This document shows positions 1-12,087 of a DNA stretch of 64,000 nt, one piece after another (the stretch's first letter is position 1; every line of letters starts with the position of its first letter). The position numbers were made by a program, and so were the translations under genes. Source of the stretch: Spirodela intermedia (Eukaryota; Streptophyta; Magnoliopsida; Alismatales; Araceae); NCBI GenBank assembly GCA_902729315.2, contig LR746269.1:6169501-6233500 (forward strand). The letters run 5' to 3'. The notes beneath the pieces were generated by a model, which was not told the origin of the DNA, did not search any database, and saw nothing but the letters and a program-made list of their open reading frames with translations.

Positions 1-586
1 AATGCATAGTAATGACATGCTGATGATGCAATTTAATTGCCATTCACTAGTTTATGTTGGGTCAGTAAAATACTCTTTTTCTTCTCCGTATGTCTCATTA
101 CTCTTGATCTTTGATATCTATGTCGCCGATCATGAACTTTTCAATCAATTCGCTAACCTGTCATTGCCTCTTCGATTCAGAAGGAAAATTGTTAGTTGTA
201 CCATTAGAAAATTGTGGAATGCAATCACTTCGAAATTTCTGTTTCACTTTCTCAAAGACAACAAACGTGAATAACTAGCGTTTGGAAGGTGGCGATTTAG
301 TGATCAGAGATGTGTAGTTATCTCCTTCAATAGAAATGGTTAAAAGTGATCAGTGCAATTACACATGTAATGAAATGCAATTTTTAAAGATGTTTATATG
401 TTTCTTTTTATCCTGTCATCACTTCCTATGACAGGAGCCCGGAGTCGTTGGACCTTAATGCATAAATTTTGTTTGGAGGAATCCCTCATGTTGCTCCCAA
501 CCTGTGCTCATGTCCACCTGCACTTCATGCTTTGGAATTCTTTGAAGTTTTGAATCCTGATGTATGGAATAACTATATGCACACAG
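1..586 (+). other. Probable intron of the SAMTL-type carrier gene
   Basis: No conserved coding segment is visible. The stretch lies directly upstream of the first recognisable exon of the EF-hand carrier and ends in an acceptor AG at 585-586. The open frame that enters the exon runs back only to a stop at 463-465, so residues read from 469 to 586 are probably intron. The N-terminal exons of the gene should lie left of the window. Confidence 0.5.
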
Positions 587-3500
587 GAAGGCGTTTCTTT
601 GAAGAGTTAGATAGGGATGGTGATGGACAAGTGACCCTTGAAGATCTGGAAATTGCAATGAGAAAGAGAAAACTTCCTCCTAAATATGCCAGAGAATTTT
701 TACACCGGACTAGGAGACACTTATTTTCAAAATCGATTGGATGGAGACAATTTTTGTCCTTAATGGAGCAGAAGGAGCCAACCATCCTTCGAGCCTACAC
801 AACTCTCTGTCTCAGCAAGTCAGGAACACTGCAGAAGAATCAAATTATGACTTCTCTAAAAAGTGCAGGCCTGCCTGCTGATGAAGACAATGCCCTTGCT
901 ATGATGCGCTATTTGAATGTGGGCACTGAAGGAGCCATATCTTACAGCCATTTTCGAAATTTCATGCTCCTCCTTCCCACTGAACGCCTTGAAGATGATC
1001 CTCGGTATGATAATGTTTGCATGCAATTTGAACGACATTATCTCATGTTTAGTTTCTCATTCAATTTTGAGATGAAATCGCATTCACGATATTGGCAGAT
1101 CTCCATGTGCCTCTCATTGTTTAGAAAACCCTTTTGCAAGGTTTCCACAAGTCATTTACATTTTTATGTTTGTAAGTTTTTGGTTAATTTTACTTGGGTT
1201 AATTTTGGTTGATTTGAACATACTAAATCAAATTCTTTAGTTTGATTATACAGCAGGACTCTCGTTATCAAAGGCGTATGATTTGCGCAATTTTGTGACA
1301 TTAGCAACTCTTTATCCTGTAAACATTCATTTCAAATTTTATCTTATTTTATTTTTTTCTCTGAACTTTTGAGAAACTTATACTTCATTTATTCACTTGA
1401 TCACTTACCAGTTAGACATTTCACTAGATTTAATGTATGGTTATTATCAGATCCGCCCCACTACTCTAACAGAAAAATCACCACCGATCATTGTCCTCCA
1501 AGTGTTGTTTGAAGAGGCATTCCTTGTGTCAACAACCTATGTCTTAATGGATTTGCTTGGTTAATTGGTAAATATCATTACTTTGTCTTTCAAAAAGAAA
1601 AAACCGTTGATGATGAAAAGTACTATATGTGGAGCTAAGCCATTTTGTAACAGACTACACTGTCCAAAAGCTTGATTGAACGGGCATAATGTGACAAAGT
1701 AGATGCCCTTTTTTAAAAAAAATTTATGTGTGAGCATTTGTGTCATCCTGCATATAGTTATTTATTATTTTGTCTACTTCATACACACAAGATGCTGGGT
1801 GCTCGCGAGCATTAAGATCTTGTAAGAATTGTTTACCAACCGTGAAGAGGTTTTTAAATTGTCAAGACTGATTCTTGGCAGAAAGTCTGGTCCTATACAT
1901 CTGTGTTCATCATCCATCCTAAATAAATAATTATGATTATGTTGATAGAACGAGTCTCATGTAGAATAATTAGGATATCTTTGGAGCACACTATTATTTA
2001 TTTATTTTAACGGTTCCCATTTGTTGAACCTCTTAGTTTCAGCTCTTACCCTATTGCCCACTCTCAGAATTTCTGGGGAGATTAACAGTTTCTCTGGGTT
2101 TTCTAGACCAAACCACCAATTTAAATCGTCACAGACCAACTACCTATTTAGCTTCATGGTCTTTTTGTGTCAGAGGAAAATGGTGATTGCATGAAACCAT
2201 GGGGAGTTTCTTCTCCCTTTTTCAAGATCAGTTGCCTTCTTTTTCACCTGAACTGTCTACCCTCTCGGTACTCTATTTCCTCTGATTATGACGACTACAA
2301 GTCATTGCCATGCCATTACCTTTCTCATTCTCTGCTTGATGCGTCCAAACCTTCTTAAACAGTCCTATCAAACATAGAAAGCCTAATTGCTATTTAGAGA
2401 CTTTTTCTCACGCCCTGAGAATAACAAAGCGTGAAGAAAATTATTCTCCTGCAGCTTTAAGAGACTGAAACCCCGGCTATGATTACCCCTTTGAGAAAGA
2501 TCTGCTATCCTCAGTATAATTCCTCACGACTGATTTCTCTCTGTGGCTCTGTCAACATGGTGCTGACCATAACATCTTAGCTGGGTTGACTCATAGCTGG
2601 GTTCTCTCCCTCAGAATATGGTCGCGTCCTTATCCACATTGACATCATATGCGTTCAATCTTTCAGGAGCATCTGGTTTGAAGCGGCAACAGTCGTTGCT
2701 GTCCCCCCACCTGTGGAGATATCTGCAGGAAGCGTTTTGAAGTCTGCTTTGGCCGGAGGCCTCTCCTGCGCTCTATCCACTTCCTTAATGCACCCGATTG
2801 ACACAATGAAGGCAAGAATTCCTCCTTGTCTCTGCTTACTTTTATTGTTGTTCTGCATCTATCTGAATATGTTTTTATAGAAATAATATTTTGTATCATG
2901 AGGAAACAATTAGAAACAATTAGATGAAAATGATTTGTTTGATGCGTTGACATCCTTACATATGGGCAATTAGATCCGAGTCTTATCATCTCTAGTTTCT
3001 CTTGGAATTCAGAACATTTGACCTTTGAGCATATGTTGTTCACAGAAATCATATCTTGACTTTCATTTCTGTTCTTGGTTTACATTCTAATTTTTTTTTT
3101 TAGACGCTCTCTGAAAGTTGACTTATCGGTTTCTGTTGATGAATCTTAGATAGTCTTTACGCATCCTAGTAACATTAGATTTGATTGGAGACCCTGATGA
3201 AGTCAGAGTTACCTCTTCAGTTGTAGTCAACCCGGATATGAACCAGGATCATTTTCTTCCTTGATTTTGAGGCTCCGGGCAGTACTCCCTGATCAAATAT
3301 GGAAGAAAATATAGAACACTAATTAATAAATAAAGATTGACATTTTAATAACAGGCCCAAGTTTTAGAAAATATTTTGTATCTGATCTCAGGAGATGGTG
3401 CTTATGCGTGTGTGTGTTAAGTTTCTGATGTGTTCTTCACCTGGCAGACAAGAGTACAAGCATCCACTCTCTCATTCCCAGAGCTCATATCGAAGCTCCC

Positions 3501-3974
3501 CCAGATTGGGGTCCGAGGGCTGTACAGGGGTTCCATTCCGGCCATTCTCGGCCAATTTTCCAGGTTTGCTTCCTCTGTTCATGGCAAGCTTTTGGTTTCT
3601 TGTGATCCTGTGCTCATTTCTCTCCTCTGTGCTCGCAGCCATGGCCTGCGCACGGGTATCTTCGAAGTGAGCAAACTCGTGCTAGTAAATGTTGCACCCA
3701 CACTCGCGGAAATTCAGGTGAAACCCAGATGCAGATTCTCCTGATAATCTTTCTGCTCTTTTATTTTCATTAATTAATCGATGGTAATCGCAAATCGAGA
3801 GCAGCGAGAACACAAAATGTTGATTTTTTTCTCTCAGAGTTGACAAAATGTGGGGCTTTCTTCCGGAAGAACACACAGAAATAAACGGATGATGGAATGT
3901 TTCTACTGATTTTTCCTTCTTTTAACTCTCCTCCGGACTGACATTAACAGACTGATGATTCCGCATTCTTCCAC

Positions 3975-4046
<72 letters not shown>

Positions 4047-4865
4047 GAAAGATGAAGCTTGGATGAAACCCTGGCGCTGCGTCTTGCAGGTCCAGTCTCT
4101 GGCCTCCTTCTGCAGCACGATCCTGGGGACGGCGGTGAGAATCCCCTGCGAGGTCCTCAAGCAGCGTCTCCAGGCGGGGATCTTCGACAACGTGGGGGAG
4201 GCGCTCGTGGGCACCTTCCAGCAGGATGGCTTCCGCGGCTTCTTCCGCGGCACCGGCGCCACCCTCTGCCGCGAGGTCCCCTTCTACGTCGCCGGCATGG
4301 GCCTCTACGCCGAGGCCAAGAAGGTACCCCTCCATCCATCAATCCATCAATCAATCGATCGATCGTTCCCCAATCCCTGCGAAGAAACAAACCCTAACAG
4401 ATACTCATCTCTCTCAGATTTCTGTTCTATTTCGTTCTGTAAACAGACGCAGATGCTCTCATCTCTTCTCTGATTTCTCTTCTGATCTGATCTCTCTCGG
4501 ATTCTGCGTTCCAGGTTGCGCAGAAGGTGCTGAAGAGGGATCTGCAGCCGTGGGAGACGGTGGCGGTGGGGGCGCTGTCGGGGGGGCTGGCGGCGGTGGT
4601 GACGACGCCGTTCGACGTGATGAAGACGAGGATGATGACGGCGCCGCAGGGGATGAGGATGTCGATGTCGGTGGTGGCCTTCTCTATCCTCCGCAACGAG
4701 GGCCCCCTGGGGCTCTTTAAGGGCGCCGTCCCCAGGTTCTTCTGGATCGCGCCCCTCGGCGCCATGAACTTCGCCGGATACGAGCTCGCCAGGAAGGCCA
4801 TGGACGACAAGGCCAGGGAACCCCGCGAAGAGGAGAGGGAAGGCGGCGGTGGAGTCCCCAATTGA
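587..4865 (+). CDS. SAMTL: EF-hand mitochondrial carrier, SAMTL type (3' part of gene)
   Basis: This is a mitochondrial carrier family protein with an N-terminal EF-hand, like Arabidopsis SAMTL (At2g35800), an S-adenosylmethionine-transporter-like protein expected in an organelle inner membrane. CDS segments are 587-1004, 2667-2811, 3448-3563, 3639-3717, 4090-4323 and 4515-4865; reading phase closes at every junction. The first exon carries an EF-hand loop starting DRDGDG. The later exons carry the three carrier signatures: HPIDTMKT, IPCEVLKQ and TPFDVMKT. The intron after 2811 has a GC donor instead of GT, forced by the conserved join K-T-R-V-Q. The last two exons are much richer in G/C-ending codons than the first. 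The C-terminus after the last carrier helix has an extra Glu/Gly-rich tail. The 5' coding part lies outside the window. Substrate is inferred from family only. Confidence 0.9.
3978..4042. repeat. (GA)n microsatellite, about 32 units
   Basis: An uninterrupted GA run of 65 nt lies in the SAMTL intron between exons ending at 3717 and starting at 4090. On the sense strand it is purine-only and ends 47 nt before the acceptor. Confidence 0.95.
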
Positions 4866-5501
4866 GAAAATGGCTTCTCGGCCTCCCGCCACCAACCACC
4901 ACCACCCGCCCGGCGATTCCTTGCTCTCTTTCTTTAAGGTTGATGCCAGAGCTTCCCCCCTCCCCCCCGACTTCTTCTTCCTTTTTTGTCTGCTACTCTC
5001 ACTCAATTCAGGGCTCTCTACCAATCTCTCTCTCTCTCTCCCCCCCCTTCTCTCTACCAATCTCTCTCTCTCTCTCCCCCCCCCCTTCTCTCTACCAACT
5101 TCTCTCTCTCTCTCTCTTCTTTAAGTGATGCCAGAGCTCCCCCGACTTCCTTACCTTTTGTCTGCAACTCACTCAGTTCAGGGATCTCTCTCTCTCTCTC
5201 TCTTTCTCTCTCTATCTCTCTCTCCTTCTATCTATCCCTATCTCCCCCCCTCTCTCTCTCTGTCTATCTCCCTCTCTCCATCTCTCTCTCTCTCTCTCTT
5301 TTTAAGGTTGATGCCAGACATCCCCCGACTTCCTCACCTTTTGCCTGCAACTCTCACTCAGTTCAGGGCTCTCTCTCTATCTGTCTATTTCTCTCCCTCT
5401 CTTACTCTCTCTATCTATCTCCCTCTCTACCTATGTCTCCCTTCATCTCTCTATTTATCTTTCACTTTCCCTCTCTCTCCAATTCTTTCTTTATTTATCT
5501 T

Positions 5502-5532
<31 letters not shown>

Positions 5533-5920
5533 AATGCACCAGGCCCGGAAGGGTATTTGGGCCGGGCTCCGTAGGGGCGTCGGCCCGGGCCCGTTACCAC
5601 TCTTTGGTTTGTTTCCCTAGGATGACGTAAACATGGGTTTATTTTAAAAAAACACCCATTAGTGGCCCTTAACGGAATCCGACGGCCGCCGAACCGAGAA
5701 CGGGAAAGCCCTCCAAGCCGCGAGCCGAGAGCATATTCTGAATGGGCCCAATTGCCCACCCCGAGTCATGTGGCGCTGAATATATTAGCCAAGTGGGTGA
5801 GGGTATTTTAGTCTTCTTTGTCTGTGCCGGAGGCCTGCGGGGGTCCCAATACGAAAGTTGAGCTGATGGAGAGCTGAAGGGGGACACTTTCAGAAGGTCG
5901 TCGTCTTGCCCCCCTCGGCC
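4866..5920. repeat. SAMTL 3' flank: CT-rich minisatellite, then spacer
   Basis: A unit of about 70-90 nt, recognisable by 'gatgccaga' near its start and 'cactca.ttcaggg' near its end, occurs three times: about 4932-5020, 5119-5188 and 5299-5374. The units are separated by long (CT)n tracts up to about 5532. After that comes GC-rich spacer (5545-5800) with GGCCC-type palindromes, which leads into the root-FNR promoter. No gene is seen; open frames here are Ser/Leu runs caused by CT repeats. Confidence 0.8.
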
Positions 5921-6052
5921 CTTTGCGGTTCCTAAGGGGTTCTTCTGTCCTCCCTCGGCGTCACGGTCTGATTAAAGGAGGGACGACGAAGGCTCTTCGG
6001 ATCCATTGCCGCTCCTCCGACTCTGCATTAACTTCGACCAGTCGATCCAGCC

Positions 6053-7299
6053 ATGGCTTCGTCGCTGGGAGCTCGGGTTTGTATTTTGTTTGTGTTCCTT
6101 CTTTGTCAACTCCTTTTTATGGGTGAATGATTTTGGGATCCGTGCTTGTTTCCGTGGGTTTGATCGGAGAATCGGGGGTTTTCTAACTTGTGGTTGCGGC
6201 TGGCGATGTTTCAGGCTTCTCTTTGTGTGCCGGCCGCGGGTGATGCGTCTTCCAGGAAGAGTGTAGGTTCTAAGGTGAGCTTGATGCTGATGCTGTTTTT
6301 GTTTTTGTTGTTGTTGTTGTTGCTGCTGCTGCTTCTGCGACTGTTGTAATCCTGACACCTTGGCTTCTTTTCGTGGCAAACGATGCGTTTATTCGTTTAT
6401 TCATTATGCATGTGGTTCGCATACTTTGAAAACTTTTCTGGTGTTATATCATTTGTTGGTTCACTCCTGGTTTCCTGAACCGCATCCATACTGTCTTGAG
6501 AGCCAAGTCATAGCAATTATGCTCTCACGTCCATCAATATTGCTGTTTTGTTATTATCAAACTTATGTAGGTTCTGTGTCGATGATGGGACGTGCTACTG
6601 AATTAGATTATAGTGTCTGTGCTTGCTCAGACGAGGAAGTTCCTGATTAATGGACTAACACTTTGTGGATGATTCATTTTACTTGATTTATCTGGATTCT
6701 TCCTTGCTGCCGCACTACCTTTTTTCTTGTGCTGATACCATCTGACTCTGTTTATGATTATGTTTATTTCGTCTGGTCATATGGTGTAAGCTTAGAACTT
6801 ACGTGCCTTCAATTTATTGTGTGACCGCATGATGCTAATTGCGATTTTTTCTCATAGGTTTTGCTTTGTTTTTTTTTTTGTTTCAGGCACATAACCTGAG
6901 GTTTCATGACCAGCGGTCAGTGTCTCTGTCATTGTTAGGTCGGCAAACAACAAAACCAGGATCAAGACCTCAGCAGAAAGTATTATGCTTGTCAGTACAG
7001 CAAGCTAGCCAAAGTAAGGTTGCTGTGAATCCCCTGGAACTTGAGGACGCGAAAGAACCTCCTATCAATCTTTATAAACCAAAGGGACCTTACACTGCGA
7101 CTATTGTCTCTGTTGAGAGGATTGTTGGACCCAAAGCACCTGGAGAGACATGCCATATTGTGATTGATCATGGGGGGAATGTTCCATATTGGGAGGGACA
7201 GAGTTATGGTGTTATTCCTCCTGTAAGATCCTATTCACCGTATTATGCTAGAAAATAATCTAGAGAATTATAATCTTTCTCTCTGTTGTTTAAATAGGT

Positions 7300-7347
<48 letters not shown>

Positions 7348-9275
7348 GTATGTATGTTTGCACGTCCTTGATAATATTTAATGTTTTCAGGTAATTCTTT
7401 ATTCGGACGCATTTCTCTTTTTTACTTCTGGTTGTATATATAAGTTGCTCTTTACAAATTTTCCAATCTCATGGATTTCATATCTATGTATTGTTTCTTT
7501 GTGCCTCGTCATTTCTGGCATGCTGCAACCTTTTCTCACAAGAGGAGGGGAGGCCATGTGCTCTGCGTATGCTGTCATAGGTGGATTGAGTGATTTTTTG
7601 CCTAAACCCCATCTACGCTTGTTGTAAAGTGATACAACCACTACAAGCAGTTGCCAGTGCCTGCTCCAGTTTTCTATTCACTTTTTTTTTAACGTTGATT
7701 ATTGCATTGAGATGGAGAAAATCAATGGAACGTTTTCAGTAATCTGTGAAATGCTGATTCTACTAAGAGGAAACATGAGCCTTTTTGTTTCTTCGTGGGT
7801 TAAAATTGTTGCAGAATGCGAATGTTGGCATTCGATATGATCTTTGCATCCATATGCTTTCCTGTGTTGAAATCTAGAGTTGTAGCATGTCACCGAGAGG
7901 GTTAAGAAATGCTATAATGGTATCGTTTACTTTCATTTTACAGGGTGAAAATCCTAAGAAGCCTGGTATGCCCAACAATGTTCGGCTTTATTCAATTGCG
8001 TCGACCAGGTATGGGGATTCATTCGATGGAAGGACTGCTAGTCTCTGCGTCCGGCGTGCTGTATATTACGACCCTGAGACTGGAAAAGAAGACCCATCTA
8101 AGAAGGGCGTCTGCAGCAACTTTCTCTGCGACTCAAAACCGGGTGATAAAATTCAACTCGCAGGTAAAAATCCCAAGTTTCAGAAAATCAAGTAATTTGC
8201 TATACTAGGAAATGGCTCCCACTTACGATGCAAACCAGTGTTAGGCTCATATGGGGACCGTTTAGTAACATTGCCTATGAATGATAACAATCGATCCGAA
8301 ATCTTTTGGTCGACTCGCCTCGCCCATGCTTTATGGTTTAAAAATCATTACATTTTTTTTCTTGGAGCGTGAAATAAATAAGTTCCTGATTCACCAGGTA
8401 AAAGCTCGAGTTTTTTTTTTTTTTCCTCCCTTTTGAAACGTGAAGGCTCTCCAATCAGCGCAATAAACCTTCATCTCTGGCTCTCTACAGCGTGTTGCTC
8501 TCTTGTTCCTACCACTCCAGCGATCCTCTGTTCTTCATATGCTCCGTCGAATCTTTAACATGAAAGAAAAAAAAAAAAGGGTCGTATCTGCTGTCCTATT
8601 ATTTTCAATTTATATCACAGGAGGTTTATTTTTTCTTTTTTTATTATTATTCTAGGACCCTCAGGCAAGGTCATGCTGCTGCCCGAGGAAGACCCAAAGG
8701 CGACCCACATCATGATTGCCACTGGAACCGGTGTCGCGCCCTACAGGGGATACCTCCGCCGGATGTTCATGGAGGCCGTCCCTACGTTCAAGTTCTCCGG
8801 GCTCGCGTGGCTCTTCCTGGGGGTCGCCAACTCGGACAGTCTTCTCTACGACGACGAGTTCTCCAGCTACCTCCGAGACTACCCGGATCACTTCAGGTAG
8901 ATTCCTAGGCTGAAAACCATGATCATGCGACTGGGTGGCAGATTGATCGAAGTCTTCTTGTGATGGGTATGAAGAATACGCTCTCTTCTCTTCTCTTTTC
9001 TTTGGGTTTTGGCCAGATATGATCGGGCCCTGAGCAGGGAGCAGAAGAACAGGAACGGGGGGAAGATGTACGTCCAGGACAAGATCGAAGAGTACAGTGA
9101 CGAGATCTTCAAGCTCCTGGACGGAGGCGCCCACATATACTTCTGCGGGCTGAAGGGGATGATGCCCGGCATCCAGGACACACTGAAGAGGGTTGCAGAA
9201 GAGCGGGGCGAGGCCTGGGATGCCAAACTCTTGCAGCTCAAGAAGAACAAGCAGTGGCACGTCGAGGTTTACTAG
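6053..9275 (+). CDS. RFNR: Ferredoxin-NADP+ reductase, root-type isozyme, plastid
   Basis: This FAD enzyme of non-photosynthetic plastids passes electrons from NADPH to ferredoxin (EC 1.18.1.2). CDS segments are 6053-6076, 6215-6274, 6887-7222, 7944-8163, 8656-8896 and 9017-9275, giving 379 aa with consistent phase. Residues 1 to about 60 are Ser/Arg-rich and fit a plastid transit peptide. The FAD-binding motif RLYSIAS is at about 154-160, the NADP-binding loop GTGVAP at about 237-242, and the protein ends in the invariant tyrosine (HVEVY). The segment [10 protein letters not shown] near the mature N-terminus marks the root rather than leaf class. The start was chosen because exon 1 (8 codons) joins in phase to exon 2; the next upstream in-frame sequence has no better start. 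Exons 5 and 6 are distinctly GC-rich compared with exons 3 and 4. Confidence 0.95.
7302..7350. repeat. (CT)n-(TA)n-(TG)n compound microsatellite
   Basis: A compound simple repeat in RFNR intron 3, shortly after the exon ending at 7222. Confidence 0.9.
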
Positions 9276-10766
9276 CCCTTCTCTTCTCTCTCTCTCTCTC
9301 TCATCATGAAATGTCTTATTGTTTTAGAGAGAGGAAAAAGCCGAGTGTACTTCTGCCATTTTGGTTTCAGAATCCATTCTCTTCTCTTATGGAATAATGC
9401 GGCAGGGATTTGGTGTTTCCATTCTTTTTTTAATGTAAATCTTTCCAAAAGTCAACGTCCAAGACCTTCTGACCCGCCCACCAGAGTCTATGATGGCCGT
9501 GTTTTTTTTAGTACTGCATCAATTATTTCCTATTTTGTGGCAGAAACTCTGCTGTTCTTGTGCATTATCTTCAGAAGCTTTGACCTTTACCTCCTCCACG
9601 TCGATGGACCATTCCGACGACCGTTGACCTGCTTATGGCGGCGAGAATTCTGCTATGGGCACAATCCACATCAGACTTCCGATCGCTTCCCAAGTCGTTA
9701 GACTTTCCCGTTCGGTGGCAATGGGCTAAACTTGAGCTCGATTGGGTTGGGGGGGAAGCCTGGGGAAGCGTACCGTGCATATGCGTATTGATTTCGCGAT
9801 CACCACTGTAAAGTCGATTCTAAATACGCCCTCGATAAAATGTCCTATGTAAAAATAGCCCGTTTAAAACTTTTATTTAACATAATATCCCCAACTGTTC
9901 GTATGCCCACTTATAGCAAAAAGTACACGAATGTCAGATAAGCCCTCGAAATATTTCTTTATGGCTCTGGACCCTACCCAAAATCACTTGAATATTTTTT
10001 CTTTCACACCACCGCCGTGCTATTAATCTGGAGACTTCTGACGCAGTTGACTTTATATTAAATTTACAGGGCCCACTTTCCAAAAATTATTAATTATATT
10101 TATTGAATTTTTTCTAGCCAAAAAATTCGAAAACTACAAAAAATACTTATCTTACGCATTTATATCCATTTCTGTCTGAAGAAAAATACGTTAAGTACTA
10201 CTTCAAATTCATCTCACCTCGACATTTTTGTCTGCAGTGTATGTAGTTTGTTCACATCACTCTCGCTCTTTGGGCATATTTATAATTAAAATTTGAGAAG
10301 TTTAATGACACTCGAATTTATCCCCTAATCATATGAGAGACATTTGTGTAATAATTTCGTCGAACCCCAATTTTTCATGGTATTTGTGTGTTGAGACTAA
10401 AATTTTAGAGATTTTTGGGCATCTCGCTAAAATGAACAGGGGACTAAGGATCGAATGAGAATATGCGGCGTTATTCCTCCCGTTTTACAGTGAACAAATA
10501 AACAAATAAATAATATATATATATATATATATTTACGGGGCTCATTTACGAGGTGCACGTGGAAAAAGAAGGGTGTATCCTATTTTAGGTGTTAATATAC
10601 AAAAATATAAAAATACAGGGTTTTTAAGAAATTACAGATACCTTGCGGCCTACGCAACCAGACGTTGACATGTCGAGGAGGGGAGGGGGAAGGGGAGGGC
10701 TTCTCTAGCGGCGAAGTCGACGGTCGGATGCCAACCCGTCCGATGGGACATCGGACGGTGGAGAAA
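9276..10766. other. Intergenic: RFNR 3' flank and eEF1A copy 1 upstream DNA
   Basis: Starts with a short CT tract in the RFNR 3' UTR (9283-9302). The rest is AT-rich DNA without recognisable coding segments, with an (AT)n tract at 10513-10531. I see no mobile element termini. Confidence 0.6.
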
Positions 10767-10907
10767 AAACCCTAGCCAAGCTCCTCACACCGGCGTCACT
10801 ATATAAGAACCGGATAGGCCTGTTAAGCAAACCCTCTGCAGCTGCTTCGGCGTTTGCCTCGCGATCTGCTTTCTTTCAGAGGGTTCTCTCCCGTGCGCCT
10901 CCTCAAG
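10727..10907 (+). promoter_or_regulatory. eEF1A copy 1 core promoter and 5' UTR exon
   Basis: A telo-box-like AAACCCTAG is at 10767-10775, a TATA box (CTATATAAG) at 10799-10807, and a leader exon ends in AAG|GTGAGA with the donor at 10908. A 1160-nt 5' UTR intron (10908-12067) follows. This layout of telo-box, TATA and leader intron is the known plan of plant eEF1A genes. Confidence 0.8.
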
Positions 10908-12087
10908 GTGAGATCTCCCCTTCTTCCCTCAATCTTTTCCATGTCGCAGGGATAGCCGAATCTTCAGCTCGTATGCGCGAGCTCTCCCTTCTTCCGCTTG
11001 CTCTCTCGCCTGTCGTCCGTCTCGTCTTATCCTCGTCTCTTTTTAGCTCGTCGGAAGATAGTCGTATCTGATCTTGCGCGTAGGCGGTTGATTCTTCGGG
11101 ATGATTGGGTTTTCCAAGTGATGAGAATTATCGGCAAAAGATTTTTGATCAAAACTTTTCTTTTGTCCGAGTTGTTTCACGACTTAGAAATCTGTCGTCA
11201 TTTTTTATGTTTCCCCTCTCGTCTCTAGTTAGTATTTCTTCGCGTCGGTTATTTCTTTCCCGTGTAAGCGGCAGTTGCGGGATGCTTGCTTCTAGATCTG
11301 AAGAAGGCGAAGCGTTGTTTCCTAGAGTACTCAAAACGTCATTGTTCTCCCTTTTAGTGTTCATTGTTCTACCTTCTTAGATCTCGGTTTGTTCCTATGT
11401 ATCGGATTGTTTATTTTCCCAGTATGTACATGCATGCGTCAATAGACAAGAAACATTTTTTAACAGATCCTACGCATCTCAGTCGTATGAGTTGTTCAAA
11501 GTAATTCTATCCTGTCTACTCTGTTATTTTATTACGGAGAGTGTATACTTATTTTTCCGAATATTGTTCCTCGTGACGAGAAGTGCATTGTTTTTTCCAT
11601 AAAGAGTCATGAACTGCAGAAGAATTTACCCTTTGTGCATATGCTCTCTCGCTTCGGGTTCATTTCGCCTCGTTTCTGGAGTTTTTATGAGATTTTTCTA
11701 CTGCACAAACTGAACTTGATTTCCCGTCATTCCTGTGTTTTGCGTCTTTTTTGAATCACTCAGTATTGTAGTAAAGTACTAGTGGAAGTTTTCCATTACA
11801 ATCTCAAGTATATTCTATTGTCAGAGTTTACATTGTCTTCGCCCACTTGTTATTCTTTTATATGCCGATAAGTAACGAGTTTCTTTGGCCGCGTACATTT
11901 TACCCATTTTATGTTCCCCATCAAAGTTTTTTGGACGTGGATTATTCCGTTATGTGAATATTGGGTTTCGTTTTTGGAAGATCATACTAGATATCTCCTA
12001 ATTATTTGTTAAGCGATTTGATAAATATCCATTTCTTGCCCGGCTCACATCTTTCCCTTTGTATCAGGTTCCAAAAGACAAGCAATC

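Noticed and set aside
2-274. 90-aa open frame at the left edge
   Set aside because: AT-rich sequence in a likely intron; no similarity to the N-terminal part of the carrier or to any family I know.
4347-5060. 237-aa minus-strand open frame over the SAMTL 3' exons
   Set aside because: Antisense of well-supported carrier exons; Arg/His-rich low-complexity translation caused by GC-rich codons.
4986-5574. Ser/Leu-rich open frames of 149-182 aa
   Set aside because: Direct translation of (CT)n repeats; no start context, no homology and present in several frames at once.
8661-9260. 199-aa minus-strand frame over RFNR
   Set aside because: Antisense shadow of the GC-rich last two RFNR exons and crosses their intron.
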